This document shows, piece by piece, positions 43,641-52,663 of a stretch of DNA of 64,000 bases. Source of the DNA: Actinomadura_C alba. Lineage in GTDB: Bacteria; Actinomycetota; Actinomycetes; Streptosporangiales; Streptosporangiaceae. The notes under the pieces were generated by a model that saw nothing but the letters and a program-made list of their open reading frames with translations, had not been told where the DNA came from and ran no database searches. Positions within the stretch are counted from its first letter, which is position 1; the number at the start of each line of letters is the position of its first letter. The position numbers and the translations under genes are program-made. The stretch is from contig NZ_BAAAOK010000022.1 of NCBI RefSeq assembly GCF_039530285.1, positions 1-64,000 of the forward strand, given 5' to 3'.

Positions 43641-45976
43641 GTCCACTCCGCCACCTCGGGGGCGTCCGCACCGTGCTCGCGGGTGTGGGCACGGGCGCGC
43701 AACCTGGCGTCGGCCATCAGCTGGTGTACGTACGTGGCGCGCGGGCCGAGCTGCGGAAGCCGCTCGATGACGTCCATGACGAGGTGGAAGCGGTCGAGGT
43801 CGTTGAGCATCACCATGTCGAAGGGTGTGGTGGTCGTGCCCTCCTCCTTGTAGCCGCGGACGTGGATGTTCTCATGGCCGTTCCGCCGGTAGGTGAGCCG
43901 GTGGATGAGGTAGGGGTAGCCGTGGAAGGCGAAGATGATGGGCTTGTCGGTGGTGAAGAGCATGTCGAACCGACGGTCGCTCAGGCCGTGCGGATGCTCG
44001 GTGTCGGGCTGCAGCCGCATCAGGTCCACGACGTTGACGACCCTGACTCGCAGGTCGGGGAGATGCCGGCGGAGCAGGTCGGCGGCGGCGAGGGTCTCCA
44101 GGGTCGGGATGTCACCGGCGCAGGCCAGGACCACGTCGGGATCCGCGCCGTCGTCGGTGCCGGCCCATTCCCAGACGCCGATGCCGCGGGCGCAGTGCGG
44201 GATCGCCTGCTCCATGGGCAGCCAGTTCAGCGCGGGCTGCTTGCCCGCGATGACGACGTTGACGTAGTCGCGCGATCGCAGGCAATGGTCGGCCACCGAG
44301 AGCAGGGTGTTGGCGTCCGGAGGCAGGTAGACGCGGATGATCTCCGGCTTCTTGTTCATCACCACGTCGAGGAAGCCCGGGTCCTGATGGGTGAAGCCGT
44401 TGTGGTCCTGCCGCCACACGTGCGAGGAGAGCAGGTAGTTGAAGGACGCCACCGGAAGCCGCCACGGGATCTTCCGGGAGGCCTCGAGCCACTTGGCGTG
44501 CTGGTTGAACATCGCGTCGACGATGTGGATGAACGCCTCGTAGCAGTTGAACAGGCCGTGCCGCCCGGTCAGCAGGTAGCCCTCCAGCCATCCCTGGCAC
44601 AGGTGCTCGCTGAGCACCTCCATCACCCGGCCGCGCGGGGCCAGGTGCTCGTCGGTGGGGAGCCGGTCGGCCTGCCAGACGCGTGCGGTGGCCTCGAAGA
44701 CGGCCTGCAGCCGGTTGGAGGCCGTCTCGTCCGGCCCCATGAGGCGGAATGTGTCGGGGTTGGCCTTGATCACGTCACGCAGGAATGTGCCGAGCACACG
44801 GGTGGGCTCGGTGAACGTCGTACCCGGCCGGTCGACCGGGACGGCGTAACGGCGGAAGTCCGGCAGCGTCAGCTCCCGTAGCAGCAGGCCGCCGTTGGCA
44901 TGCGGGTTCGCGCTCATCCGTCGTTGCCCGGCCGGCGGCAGCGCGAGCAGGTCGGCGTTCGGCCGCCCGTCGGCGTCGAAGAGCTCCTCGGGCCGGTACG
45001 AACGCAGCCACGCTTCAAGCTGCGCGAGGTGGTCGGGGTTGTCCCGTACCCCGGGGAGGGGCACCTGATGGGCCCGCCAGGTCCCTTCGACCGGACGCCC
45101 GTCGACCTCTTTCGGCCCGGTCCAGCCCTTCGGCGTACGCAGCACGATCATCGGCCAGCGCGGCCGTCCGGTCACTCCATCGCGCCGGGCCCGGTGCTGG
45201 ATGGCGGCGATCTCGGCGATCGCCCGGTCGAGCGCGGCGGCCATCGCACGGTGCATCGTGGGCGGGTCGTCACCTGCGACGACGATCGGGCTGTGACCGT
45301 ACCCCTCGAGAAGGGAGAGGAGTTCGGCCTCGGGGATGCGGGCCGGTACGGTCGGGTTGGCGATCTTGTAGCCGTTGAGATGCAGGATCGGCAGCACCGC
45401 GCCGTCGCCGACCGGGTCGAGGAACTTGTTGGAATGCCAGCTGGTGGCCAGCGGGCCCGTTTCGGCCTCGCCGTCGCCGATGATGCAGGCCACCACGAGG
45501 TCCGGGTTGTCGAACGCCGCCCCGTAGGCGTGCGCGAGGGAGTATCCGAGCTCACCGCCCTCGTGGATCGAGCCGGGCGTCTCGGGCGCCACGTGGCTCG
45601 GGATCCCGCCCGGATAGGAGAACTGCAGGAACAGCCGCGCCATCCCGGCGGCGTCCCGGGTCACGTGCGGGTACACCTCGCTGTAGGTGCCCTCCAGCCA
45701 GGCGTTGGCGACCGCCGCGGGCCCGCCGTGGCCCGGCCCGATGATGTAGATCATGTTCAGGTCGGCGGACCTGATGACCCGGTTGAGGTGCACGTAGCAG
45801 AAGTTCAGGCCGGGCGAGGTGCCCCAGTGCCCGAGCAGCCGCGGCTTGATGTGCTCAGGTCGCAGCGGCTCATGCAGTAGCGGGTTGTCCCGCAGATAGA
45901 TCTGGCCCGCGGACAGGTAGTTCGCCGCCCGCCAGTACGCGTCGGTGCGGCGGAGCTCGTCGGCTTCGATCGTCAT
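43628..45976 (-). CDS. Phosphoketolase (Xfp type)
   Basis: A 782-residue thiamine-diphosphate enzyme that splits xylulose-5-phosphate (and perhaps fructose-6-phosphate) into acetyl phosphate and glyceraldehyde-3-phosphate (or erythrose-4-phosphate). Seen: IYIIGPGHGGPA, the TPP/Mg segment GDGEAETGPLATSWHSNK, and the normal full length. It is followed by acetate kinase with overlap, giving a bypass that yields ATP and acetate. An inverted repeat lies about 65 bp upstream. Whether fructose-6-phosphate is used cannot be read from the sequence. Confidence 0.93.
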   Translation of the reverse strand: MTIEADELRRTDAYWRAANYLSAGQIYLRDNPLLHEPLRPEHIKPRLLGHWGTSPGLNFCYVHLNRVIRSADLNMIYIIGPGHGGPAAVANAWLEGTYSEVYPHVTRDAAGMARLFLQFSYPGGIPSHVAPETPGSIHEGGELGYSLAHAYGAAFDNPDLVVACIIGDGEAETGPLATSWHSNKFLDPVGDGAVLPILHLNGYKIANPTVPARIPEAELLSLLEGYGHSPIVVAGDDPPTMHRAMAAALDRAIAEIAAIQHRARRDGVTGRPRWPMIVLRTPKGWTGPKEVDGRPVEGTWRAHQVPLPGVRDNPDHLAQLEAWLRSYRPEELFDADGRPNADLLALPPAGQRRMSANPHANGGLLLRELTLPDFRRYAVPVDRPGTTFTEPTRVLGTFLRDVIKANPDTFRLMGPDETASNRLQAVFEATARVWQADRLPTDEHLAPRGRVMEVLSEHLCQGWLEGYLLTGRHGLFNCYEAFIHIVDAMFNQHAKWLEASRKIPWRLPVASFNYLLSSHVWRQDHNGFTHQDPGFLDVVMNKKPEIIRVYLPPDANTLLSVADHCLRSRDYVNVVIAGKQPALNWLPMEQAIPHCARGIGVWEWAGTDDGADPDVVLACAGDIPTLETLAAADLLRRHLPDLRVRVVNVVDLMRLQPDTEHPHGLSDRRFDMLFTTDKPIIFAFHGYPYLIHRLTYRRNGHENIHVRGYKEEGTTTTPFDMVMLNDLDRFHLVMDVIERLPQLGPRATYVHQLMADARLRARAHTREHGADAPEVAEWTWPH

Positions 45977-46041
45977 GACATGTGTCTCCCCGAAGCCTGT
46001 CGTCGCGGGACGTTCGTGACGAGACCCGGTGGTCCGTCCGC

Positions 46042-46064
46042 TTCAGATCCTTCCCGGATCTGAA
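46042..46064. promoter_or_regulatory. Inverted repeat upstream of the phosphoketolase gene
   Basis: TTCAGATCC and GGATCTGAA, perfect arms around a 5-nt centre, located between the stop of the upstream gene and the phosphoketolase start. It may be an operator or a weak terminator; it has no T-run. Confidence 0.45.
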
Positions 46065-46095
46065 TCCGATCTCGCCCGACCGCGTCGCTCTTCTT

Positions 46096-46770
46096 TCAGG
46101 CCCGGGTGAAGCCGCTCGCGGTCGGCGCGTTCAGCGCTGCGCGCAGTTCACCGACCGCCGTTGCCGAAGGCAGCCTCAGGGCCACCCATGACCCGTCGGG
46201 AAAGAGGAGATCAATGCGCCGCCGTTGCCGCTGCGGATGGTGGGACGCGTCGCGGGCCGCGATACGTCCGCGAGGCACGACATTGACCACGGTGAGGTCC
46301 GAGCGAGGCGACTTGTCGTCCCCGGTCACGGCGACGAACAGCCGGTGACCGGTCACCGCGAACAGCAGGCGGCCGTCGCGCAGCCGGCGCAGCGTCCAGT
46401 GGGCACCGAACACGCCGAGGGCGAATCTGCCCGCGTCGCTGTTCCAGCCGCCCTCCATCGTCCTACCGTGCACGAACCGGCTCAGTCGCTGAAACGGCCA
46501 TTTGACCGCTTCCACCGCGAGCTCTACGAGGGCTTCGGGCAGGCCGATGATCATGAGAGGGACGGCGGCGAGCTTCTGCGCCGGTGTCAGCTTTTCGCGC
46601 GGCACCTTGGGCAGCAGGCGAGTGGACGGCTTGCGCAGATAGGGATCGAGCTCACCCGTGATGAGGCATTCGAAGGTCTCACCGGGCTGGAGAAGCCCAC
46701 TGATCTGCTCGCGCGCCGCCGCCGGCCCCTCGTCCTCCGGCTGAGGCGCCGCGTCATGGACATGAATCAA
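46096..46770 (-). CDS. Hypothetical protein with a possible PH-like C-terminal domain
   Basis: A 224-residue protein with no signal peptide. The middle has an amphipathic/hydrophobic stretch (LAAVPLMIIGLPEALVELAV). The C-terminal half (ALGVFGAHWTLRRLRDGRLL, RLFVAVTGDD, RIDLLFPDGSWVALRL) alternates strands like bacterial PH/YokE domains. Function is unknown; it precedes the phosphoketolase gene on the same strand by 119 bp. Confidence 0.65.
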   Translation of the reverse strand: MIHVHDAAPQPEDEGPAAAREQISGLLQPGETFECLITGELDPYLRKPSTRLLPKVPREKLTPAQKLAAVPLMIIGLPEALVELAVEAVKWPFQRLSRFVHGRTMEGGWNSDAGRFALGVFGAHWTLRRLRDGRLLFAVTGHRLFVAVTGDDKSPRSDLTVVNVVPRGRIAARDASHHPQRQRRRIDLLFPDGSWVALRLPSATAVGELRAALNAPTASGFTRA

Positions 46771-46962
46771 GGTCTCGGCCCTCTCCAGGTCGTCCGCCGC
46801 GCTGGTATCGGCTCCGCCAAGGCCGTCACCCTACAGTCGGCCTTCGGGCGCCGGAAAATCGTCCGGCGGTCGTCTCGCCGGGCTCCCGGCGCGAACGCGG
46901 GAAGGAGCGGCACGGCGGAAAACCGGTGGCGATGCGGCCTGAGGCGATGACAGGCTCCCCGG

Positions 46963-47502
46963 ATGACCGTCGCCCGCGTTGATCTGCTGATCCGGCAACT
47001 CGACATCGCCTGGTCGCTGTTCGAGTACCACGTGAAGGACCTCGACGATCGGGTCTGCCTCTGGGAACCGGCGTCGCACTGCTGGACGGTCCGGCCGGAC
47101 GGCCAGGGCCGCTGGATCGCCGACTGGGAAGTGCCGGAACCCGACCCGGTACCGGCCGTCACCATCGGATGGGTGACCTGGCACATCGGCTTCTGGTGGA
47201 CCACCACTCTCGGGCACTGCTTCGGGTCCGGAGCGCCCGAGCGGGAAGCGATCACCTGGCCGGGCGGTGCCGCGGCCACGGTCGACTGGCTGGGCGGCCT
47301 GCGGGACGGCTGGCGCGCGGGCCTGCTGGAGCTCACCGACGCCGACCTCGACTCCGCCGGCCGGACCGCCGGATTGCCGTGGGGTCAGGACCAGACGCTG
47401 GCCGACATCGCGGGATGGGTCAGTGTCGAACTGACCAAGAACGTCGCCGAGATCGGCCTGCTGCGCAACCTCCATGGAGCGCGGAGCCATCCGGCCGGCT
47501 GA
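46963..47502 (+). CDS. DinB-family protein
   Basis: A 179-residue DinB/YfiT-like four-helix protein (VDLLIRQLDIAWSLFEYHV at the start, a central GWVTWHIGFWWTTTLGH and VSVELTKNVAEIGLLR at the end). Members often bind a metal with three His and act as thiol transferases or have unknown roles. Here the central His residues are present, the third is less clear. It is divergent from the gene at 46096-46770. Confidence 0.8.
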   Translation: MTVARVDLLIRQLDIAWSLFEYHVKDLDDRVCLWEPASHCWTVRPDGQGRWIADWEVPEPDPVPAVTIGWVTWHIGFWWTTTLGHCFGSGAPEREAITWPGGAAATVDWLGGLRDGWRAGLLELTDADLDSAGRTAGLPWGQDQTLADIAGWVSVELTKNVAEIGLLRNLHGARSHPAG

Positions 47503-47586
47503 CACCACGGCCCTGCCGAATGGCGCAAGCCGTGTACGGCCGGACGAGGTGTCGAGCCTCCGTGTTCGGGTCGCTACGATCGCCCG

Positions 47587-48156
47587 GTGCTCGAGAAACC
47601 GTTGTTGACGACCGATCGGCTGGTGCTCCGGCGCTGGCGACACGGCGACCGGGAGCCCTTCGCGGCCATGAACGCCGACCCCGAGGTCATGGAGCACTTC
47701 CCGGACACGCTCTCGGCGGAGCAGAGTGACGCGCTGGTCGACTCGATAGAGAGTGGTTTCGAGCAGCGCGGGTTCGGACTCTGGGCTTTGGAGATCGCTG
47801 AGACCGGGCGGTTCATCGGGTTCACCGGCCTTTCGGTGCCGCGGTTCGAGGCGCACTTCACCCCGGCGGTGGAGATCGGCTGGCGGCTGACGCGATCGAG
47901 CTGGGGGCACGGCTACGCCGGTGAGGCCGCCCGCCGCGCGCTCGCCTTCGCCTTCGACGACCTCGCGCTCGCCGAGGTCGTCTCGTTCGCAAGCCACTCC
48001 AATCTGCGCTCCCAGAAGGTGATGGAGCGCATCGGCATGACTCATGACCCCGCGGACGACTTCGACCATCCCGCGCTGGACGAAGGTCACCCCCTGCGAC
48101 GCCACGTCCTGTGGCGAATCACCGCTGAGGGCCGGCGCGACCGACCCGGCAGGTGA
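47587..48156 (+). CDS. GNAT N-acetyltransferase (RimJ/RimL type)
   Basis: A 189-residue acetyltransferase: LLTTDRLVLRRWRHGDREPFAAMNADPEVM, then EIGWRLTRSSWGHGYAGEAARRALAFAF with the acetyl-CoA loop and the final KVMERIGM, as in RimJ/RimL enzymes that acetylate protein N-termini or small amines. GTG start; the substrate is unknown. Its stop is part of an 18-bp palindrome. Confidence 0.87.
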   Translation: MLEKPLLTTDRLVLRRWRHGDREPFAAMNADPEVMEHFPDTLSAEQSDALVDSIESGFEQRGFGLWALEIAETGRFIGFTGLSVPRFEAHFTPAVEIGWRLTRSSWGHGYAGEAARRALAFAFDDLALAEVVSFASHSNLRSQKVMERIGMTHDPADDFDHPALDEGHPLRRHVLWRITAEGRRDRPGR

Positions 48157-48170
48157 TCCGTACGGATCAC
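48153..48170. terminator. 18-bp perfect palindrome at the GNAT stop
   Basis: GTGATCCGT / ACGGATCAC, a perfect palindrome containing the stop codon and lying between convergent genes. It may act as a terminator or be a protein site. Confidence 0.4.
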
Positions 48171-48231
48171 GCTGTGGACCCGAGCCCGCGCCGCCCGGCC
48201 CGGCCGACCGGGATGGCGTCATGGCTCGGCG

Positions 48232-49446
48232 CTAGTGGGCGGCGACCGGCGCCGCCGTCACCGGAGCGTCCCAGCCGATGACGTGACGCTGTTCCCGGCC
48301 CAAGGTCTTCTCGATGTTCATGGCCTTCAACATGATCGGCATCATGACCGACATGGCCTTGCGCGCCACGGGGCCCGGGGTCTTGGTGTGGTTGATCTTG
48401 GCGCCACGCGCGGTGATCTTCTCCACCCTGGCCCGGCGCAGCCCCTCGTACGCGGCGAACGCCGACGAAGGATCGGGGAGGTCGCGCAGGCAGCGCGCCA
48501 GTTCGACCGCGCTCTCGATGGCCAGCGAAGCGCCCTGCCCGGTGCTGTTGGACGGCGCGTGGACCGCGTCGCCGACCAGTACCATCCGGCCGCGGTACCA
48601 GCGCGGCACCGGCGGCATGATGTGCAGCGCCCCGACGACCTGCAGCGTCTCCGCGGTCATGCGCCTGGCCAGTTCGCCACCGGGGACGTCGCCCGCGTAG
48701 GTCTCACGCAGCGTGCGCAGCCAGTCCTCGGTGGGGATCGCCCGTGCCTCGTTCAGCGTCATGTACTTCCGCGAGGGCAGGTTGGCGCCCCACATGATCC
48801 CGCCGCCGGGCCGCGGCCCGTACAAGTAATAGGCGCGTTTTCCGAAGGCGAAGGTCATGGTGCCGGGCTCCACGTCGAGGTCGGCGGCGGTGTCGGCGTA
48901 GCCCTCGAAGCCGAGCAGGCCGGTGTAGCCGGGGCCGGGCGCATCCGGGTCGATCAGGGTCCGCACGATGGAGCGGACACCGTCGGCCCCGATCAGGACG
49001 TCGGCGCCGGCGGTGGAACCGTCGGCGAACCGCGCGGTGATGCCGGTCGGGTTCTCGTCGACGGCCACCAGGCGCTTGCCGTACGCGAACCGCACACCCG
49101 CCGCGGTCGCCCGCTCGCGCAGTGCCCGGTGGAGGTCGCCGCGTTCGACCACCTGCAGCGGCGGCAGGTTGGGGACGCCGGGCATCTCGCTCGGCTTCTT
49201 CGCGCCGATCGACATGGTCATGCGCCGTATGGGGACGGCGATGGAGCGGACGGCATCGTCGGCGCCGACGATGCCCAGTGCGGCCAAGCCGTTCGGTGCG
49301 AGGGCGAGCGTCCCGCCGATGCCGTTCGACTCGGCGGGGTAGGCCTCGTGGACGGTCGCCTCGATGCCCGCCTTGAGCAGCGCGGTCGCGGCGACGGGCC
49401 CGGCGATCCCGCCGCCGATGACCAGTGCGGTACGTACTTTGGACAT
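48232..49446 (-). CDS. FAD-dependent monooxygenase (PHBH fold)
   Basis: A 404-residue flavoprotein: VIGGGIAGPVAATALLKAG for FAD, the internal ADVLIGADGVRSIVR segment, and RMVLVGDAVHAPSNSTGQGASLAIE. Such enzymes hydroxylate aromatic or polyketide-like substrates with NAD(P)H and oxygen. AGGAGA lies before the ATG. It is downstream of a PadR regulator on the same strand, 222 bp apart, and may be its target. Confidence 0.88.
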   Translation of the reverse strand: MSKVRTALVIGGGIAGPVAATALLKAGIEATVHEAYPAESNGIGGTLALAPNGLAALGIVGADDAVRSIAVPIRRMTMSIGAKKPSEMPGVPNLPPLQVVERGDLHRALRERATAAGVRFAYGKRLVAVDENPTGITARFADGSTAGADVLIGADGVRSIVRTLIDPDAPGPGYTGLLGFEGYADTAADLDVEPGTMTFAFGKRAYYLYGPRPGGGIMWGANLPSRKYMTLNEARAIPTEDWLRTLRETYAGDVPGGELARRMTAETLQVVGALHIMPPVPRWYRGRMVLVGDAVHAPSNSTGQGASLAIESAVELARCLRDLPDPSSAFAAYEGLRRARVEKITARGAKINHTKTPGPVARKAMSVMMPIMLKAMNIEKTLGREQRHVIGWDAPVTAAPVAAH

Positions 49447-49668
49447 GGTTCTCTCCTGATGGGCGTGCGTCGGCGCTGGCGGCCGACGTGCTGATTCGCG
49501 GTGAACGCGAACCGTGCCGCGCGGAGAACCCGGCTATCCTGCTGGTTGCCACCTCGTGGCCGAGTTCGTCTCGCGGGCGTCGGTTCGAGGGAGGGTCCCG
49601 GTGGCGGTGTTGCCGCACCACCACCGGGACCTCGTCTGGAACTTGCCTCGTCTGGAACTTGCCTCGAC

Positions 49669-50316
49669 TCAGTCCGGCGTCGCTCCCCTCTCGGCGAGTT
49701 CGGCTATTTCCGTCGGGATCTCGCCGGTCGTATGCCAGGCCTGCCATCCGGCGAGGTCCGGATAGGTACCGGACGTCAGCTCGTCGAGCATCGAACGGAC
49801 CCAGGCCGCCTCGGCCTCGAGCATCGCCAGGCTGTACTCCTCCTCGATGAGGAACAACCGGGGGACGTCGCGGGTGTACTCGTCGATCGCCGCCCGCCGG
49901 GTGCCGATCGACTCCTCGAGTCGGTCGAGCCTGGTCTGGAACAGCTCGATGGCCTCCTGCGGCGGCAGCGCGGCGAGCACCGAAAGGCCGGCCGCGAACT
50001 TCAGGTGTTCCGGTTGCGGGGCGGAGATCAACTCGCGTGTCCACTCCACCAGTTCCCGCCTGCCCGCCTCGGTGATCTGGTAGATCGTGCGCTCTGGGCG
50101 CGCACCCTGGCGGGTGCTCCCGATGGTCTCGAGGAAGCCGTGCTTCTCCATGTTCTGCACGACGGTGTAGAGCGAACCCCACTTGACGTTCATGTCCTGG
50201 TCTTTGCCGCGGGCGCGCATCACCGACGCCATCTCGTAGCGGTGCATCGGCCGCTGCTGGACCGTGGCGAGCACGGCGAGCGCCAAGAGGTTGTCGACCT
50301 TGCGCTTTCCGGCCAT
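49669..50316 (-). CDS. PadR-family regulator
   Basis: A 215-residue regulator: winged HTH (LALAVLATVQQRPMHRYEMA, WGSLYTVVQNMEKHGFLE, YQITEAGRREL) and a long helical C-terminal domain for dimerisation. ATG at 50316 follows AGGAGGTGAC. An 18-bp near-palindrome lies just upstream, suited to autorepression. Its likely other target is the FAD monooxygenase gene downstream. Confidence 0.9.
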   Translation of the reverse strand: MAGKRKVDNLLALAVLATVQQRPMHRYEMASVMRARGKDQDMNVKWGSLYTVVQNMEKHGFLETIGSTRQGARPERTIYQITEAGRRELVEWTRELISAPQPEHLKFAAGLSVLAALPPQEAIELFQTRLDRLEESIGTRRAAIDEYTRDVPRLFLIEEEYSLAMLEAEAAWVRSMLDELTSGTYPDLAGWQAWHTTGEIPTEIAELAERGATPD

Positions 50317-50335
50317 CAATGTCACCTCCTACCAG

Positions 50336-50353
50336 ATACTCGCCTGCGAATAT
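50336..50353. promoter_or_regulatory. Candidate PadR operator
   Basis: ATACTCGC-CT-GCGAATAT is an 18-bp palindrome with one mismatched pair, 20 bp upstream of the PadR start and overlapping its likely promoter. Confidence 0.5.
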
Positions 50354-50425
50354 ACGTCCACGAGTAATCTCGACGCAAGGGCGTCAGGACGCCCAGAGCG
50401 CGATGGCGGTCGGTCCCGGCGGTGT

Positions 50426-51358
50426 TCAGCGATCCCGGACCTGGTCCCTCCGCGCGACCAGCCCGGCCAGGATCTCCAGGGTGGAGTCGACGCCGAAGCC
50501 CGGTTCGAACTGCAACAGGACATGGTCGATGCCGAGCGACTCGATCCGGGCCAGGTCGTCGTCCCAGCGAGCCACCGGGCCGATGAACGCGGCCCGCTCG
50601 TCACCGGTGCCGTCGCCGCCCGGCATCGCCGCCGCGCGCAGCACGACCGGCAGTCGTGCCGGATCGCGGCCGTGCTCGGCGAGGCTCTCCCGCCACCGGA
50701 CCAGATCGGCGGCGAGTTCGTTCAGGTCATTGCGGTAGGGGTGAAGGCCGTCGCCGATACGGGCGGCGCGGCGGATCCCGGCCGTCGTGTTGTATCCGAT
50801 GAGCAAGGGGATCCCGTCGGATCCGTACGGCTTCGGCCCGATGTCGGACACCGGGATGGTGTAGCCGGGCCCCGGGTGGGCGACCGGGTCGGGGCCCCAC
50901 ACGGCGCGCATGGCGGCCAGATGGTCGTCGAACCCGGCTCCCATGCGCTCGCGTGGCACTCCGGCCACGGCGAACTCCTCGGCCATCCATCCCGAGGTCA
51001 CTCCCGCGATCAGGCGGCCGCCCGACAACTGGTCGAGGGTGGCGAGGCGGCGGGCGAGCAGGACCGGCGGGTGGTACAGGACGTTGATGGCGCTGGTGCC
51101 GAGCAGGATCCGGTCGGTGCGCGCCGCGATGAAGGTGAGCACCTCGATCGGGTCGTACACGCTGCTGTAGTAGTCGGCCGGCATCGTCACCGGCGTGGGC
51201 ACGCCTGGCATCGACACGGGCGCGTGCGGCCGCAGCCACCGGTCCGCGACCCATACGGAGTCGGCCCCGACGTTCTCGGCGCCAACGGCCAGCCGGACGA
51301 GATCGGCGGCGTCGACGCGCGATCCGCCGTTCGGCAACCCGATCCCTATCCGCACCAT
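50426..51358 (-). CDS. LLM-class F420-dependent oxidoreductase
   Basis: A 310-residue luciferase-like TIM-barrel protein (RIGIGLPNGGSRVDAADLVRLA, LGTSAINVLYHPPVLLARRLATLDQLSGGRLIAGV, GFDDHLAAMRAVWG). In actinomycetes most such proteins use coenzyme F420; the GGRLIAGV segment agrees. The substrate is unknown. ATG chosen inside a GTG-ATG-GTG row. Confidence 0.87.
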   Translation of the reverse strand: MVRIGIGLPNGGSRVDAADLVRLAVGAENVGADSVWVADRWLRPHAPVSMPGVPTPVTMPADYYSSVYDPIEVLTFIAARTDRILLGTSAINVLYHPPVLLARRLATLDQLSGGRLIAGVTSGWMAEEFAVAGVPRERMGAGFDDHLAAMRAVWGPDPVAHPGPGYTIPVSDIGPKPYGSDGIPLLIGYNTTAGIRRAARIGDGLHPYRNDLNELAADLVRWRESLAEHGRDPARLPVVLRAAAMPGGDGTGDERAAFIGPVARWDDDLARIESLGIDHVLLQFEPGFGVDSTLEILAGLVARRDQVRDR

Positions 51359-51525
51359 CACGCCCCTATCCCACCATCACATCGGGCGATTCCGGCGTCC
51401 GCCGGCGCGATGCCGTACCGAAACGAGCACAGCCTCTCACGCCTTCAGGCTCGAGATCCGGTCACTCGTAGGAGGCCGCGACGAGTTCGGCCCGGGTCAG
51501 TTCGGGCAGGCGGTCCAGCACAGGT

Positions 51526-52527
51526 CTAGTCGATGTCGACCGGGCCCCAGCTGCGGCGGGCGGCGAGTAGCCCGGCCTGGAACCGGGTACGCGCGCCGAG
51601 TCCGCCCATCAGTTCGCTGACCCGCCGGTGCACCGTCCGCAGGCTCACGCCTAGCTGGCGGGCTATCGCCTCGTCCTTGAGTCCGGCCGCGAGCAGCGTG
51701 AACAGCTCCGCATCCGGTGGGTTCGCCGGACCGACGGAGGCGGCTTCGAAAGACTTGGTCGGCAACGGCAGCGCCGATCGCCAGAGGACCTCGAAAAGAG
51801 TGACCAGCGCGTCGAGCAGCGTCGAGGAGTGCACGATGACCGCGCTGTCGGCGAGGGCCGACGCTTCGGTGGTCAGTGGCAGGATCGCACTCTTCCGGTC
51901 GGCGATGGCCAGCTTCATGGGTACGTCCGGGCTGATCCGGGCCTCTTCGCCGGCGGCTACCGATTCCTGGGCGAGGCGCAGCTTGCCGGGAATCTCCAGG
52001 GCCGAGACGGCGTAGATCCCGCGTACTCGGACACCACGCACGAGCCGCTCCAGCTCGCCGATGTTCTGCTGGCCGGGGTCCTGGACGTAAGGTGGCTGAT
52101 CCAGCACCAGCAACTCGTCGGTTGCGGTCTGTTGCATCTGTATGAACCGTTGCGCCACGGCCGCTCGGCCTTGCACAACCTCGACCAGTTCCTCGGGGGC
52201 TCGGTGCTCTGGCGGCGGCACCTCGGCGAGCAGCGCGAGAGCGCCGAGCCGCGCCTGGGCCAGCGCCTCCTCCCGGTGCGAAATGAGGGCGGCCACCGCG
52301 ACGTCCGGCCGGGTGGCCAGGAACCGGACCGGTCGGCCCGCCAGACGGCTGACCAAACCGAGCTCCTCAAGCCGGGCGAACGTGCGGCGTAGGGAGACCG
52401 TTGTACGCCCCGTATGCGCGGCGAGCTCCGGCAGTGTGGCGCGAGGTCGGCGCAGCAGGTCACGGTACACCCGCTCGTCCACGGCGGAGACCCCGACGGC
52501 CAAAAGCACGTTGTCACCCATCATCAT
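51526..52527 (-). CDS. TrmB-like / LuxR-type HTH regulator
   Basis: A 333-residue regulator with two DNA-binding parts: an N-terminal TrmB-like winged HTH (ERVYRDLLRRPRATLPELAAHTGRT, FARLEELGLVSRL) and a C-terminal LuxR-type HTH (AAGLKDEAIARQLGVSLRTVHRRVSELM). The middle is a phospholipase-D-like sensing region. Three ATGs in a row at the start follow GGGAGG; the first is given, the second or third is equally possible. It is divergent from a BNR-repeat gene across an inverted repeat. Confidence 0.85.
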   Translation of the reverse strand: MMMGDNVLLAVGVSAVDERVYRDLLRRPRATLPELAAHTGRTTVSLRRTFARLEELGLVSRLAGRPVRFLATRPDVAVAALISHREEALAQARLGALALLAEVPPPEHRAPEELVEVVQGRAAVAQRFIQMQQTATDELLVLDQPPYVQDPGQQNIGELERLVRGVRVRGIYAVSALEIPGKLRLAQESVAAGEEARISPDVPMKLAIADRKSAILPLTTEASALADSAVIVHSSTLLDALVTLFEVLWRSALPLPTKSFEAASVGPANPPDAELFTLLAAGLKDEAIARQLGVSLRTVHRRVSELMGGLGARTRFQAGLLAARRSWGPVDID

Positions 52528-52555
52528 CCGCCTCCCGACTGTCGGATACCTGCAA

Positions 52556-52571
52556 TGGCACAAATCTGCCA
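52556..52571. promoter_or_regulatory. TGGCA-N6-TGCCA inverted repeat
   Basis: A short perfect inverted repeat about 30 bp before the regulator start, in the divergent region shared with the BNR-repeat gene. It is a candidate operator. Confidence 0.35.
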
Positions 52572-52663
52572 CCCCTGAACCTAGCTTGAACGATCAATTC
52601 TTCGGTAGGACGTACCGGGGGACAGGTTGACGTCCCACAAGCACAGCCAGCCAGGAGTCGGCA

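Noticed and set aside
49632..49667. Doubled 16-bp sequence CTGGAACTTGCCTCG(T/A) between PadR and the monooxygenase gene
   Set aside because: Only two short copies, no symmetry, no clear role.
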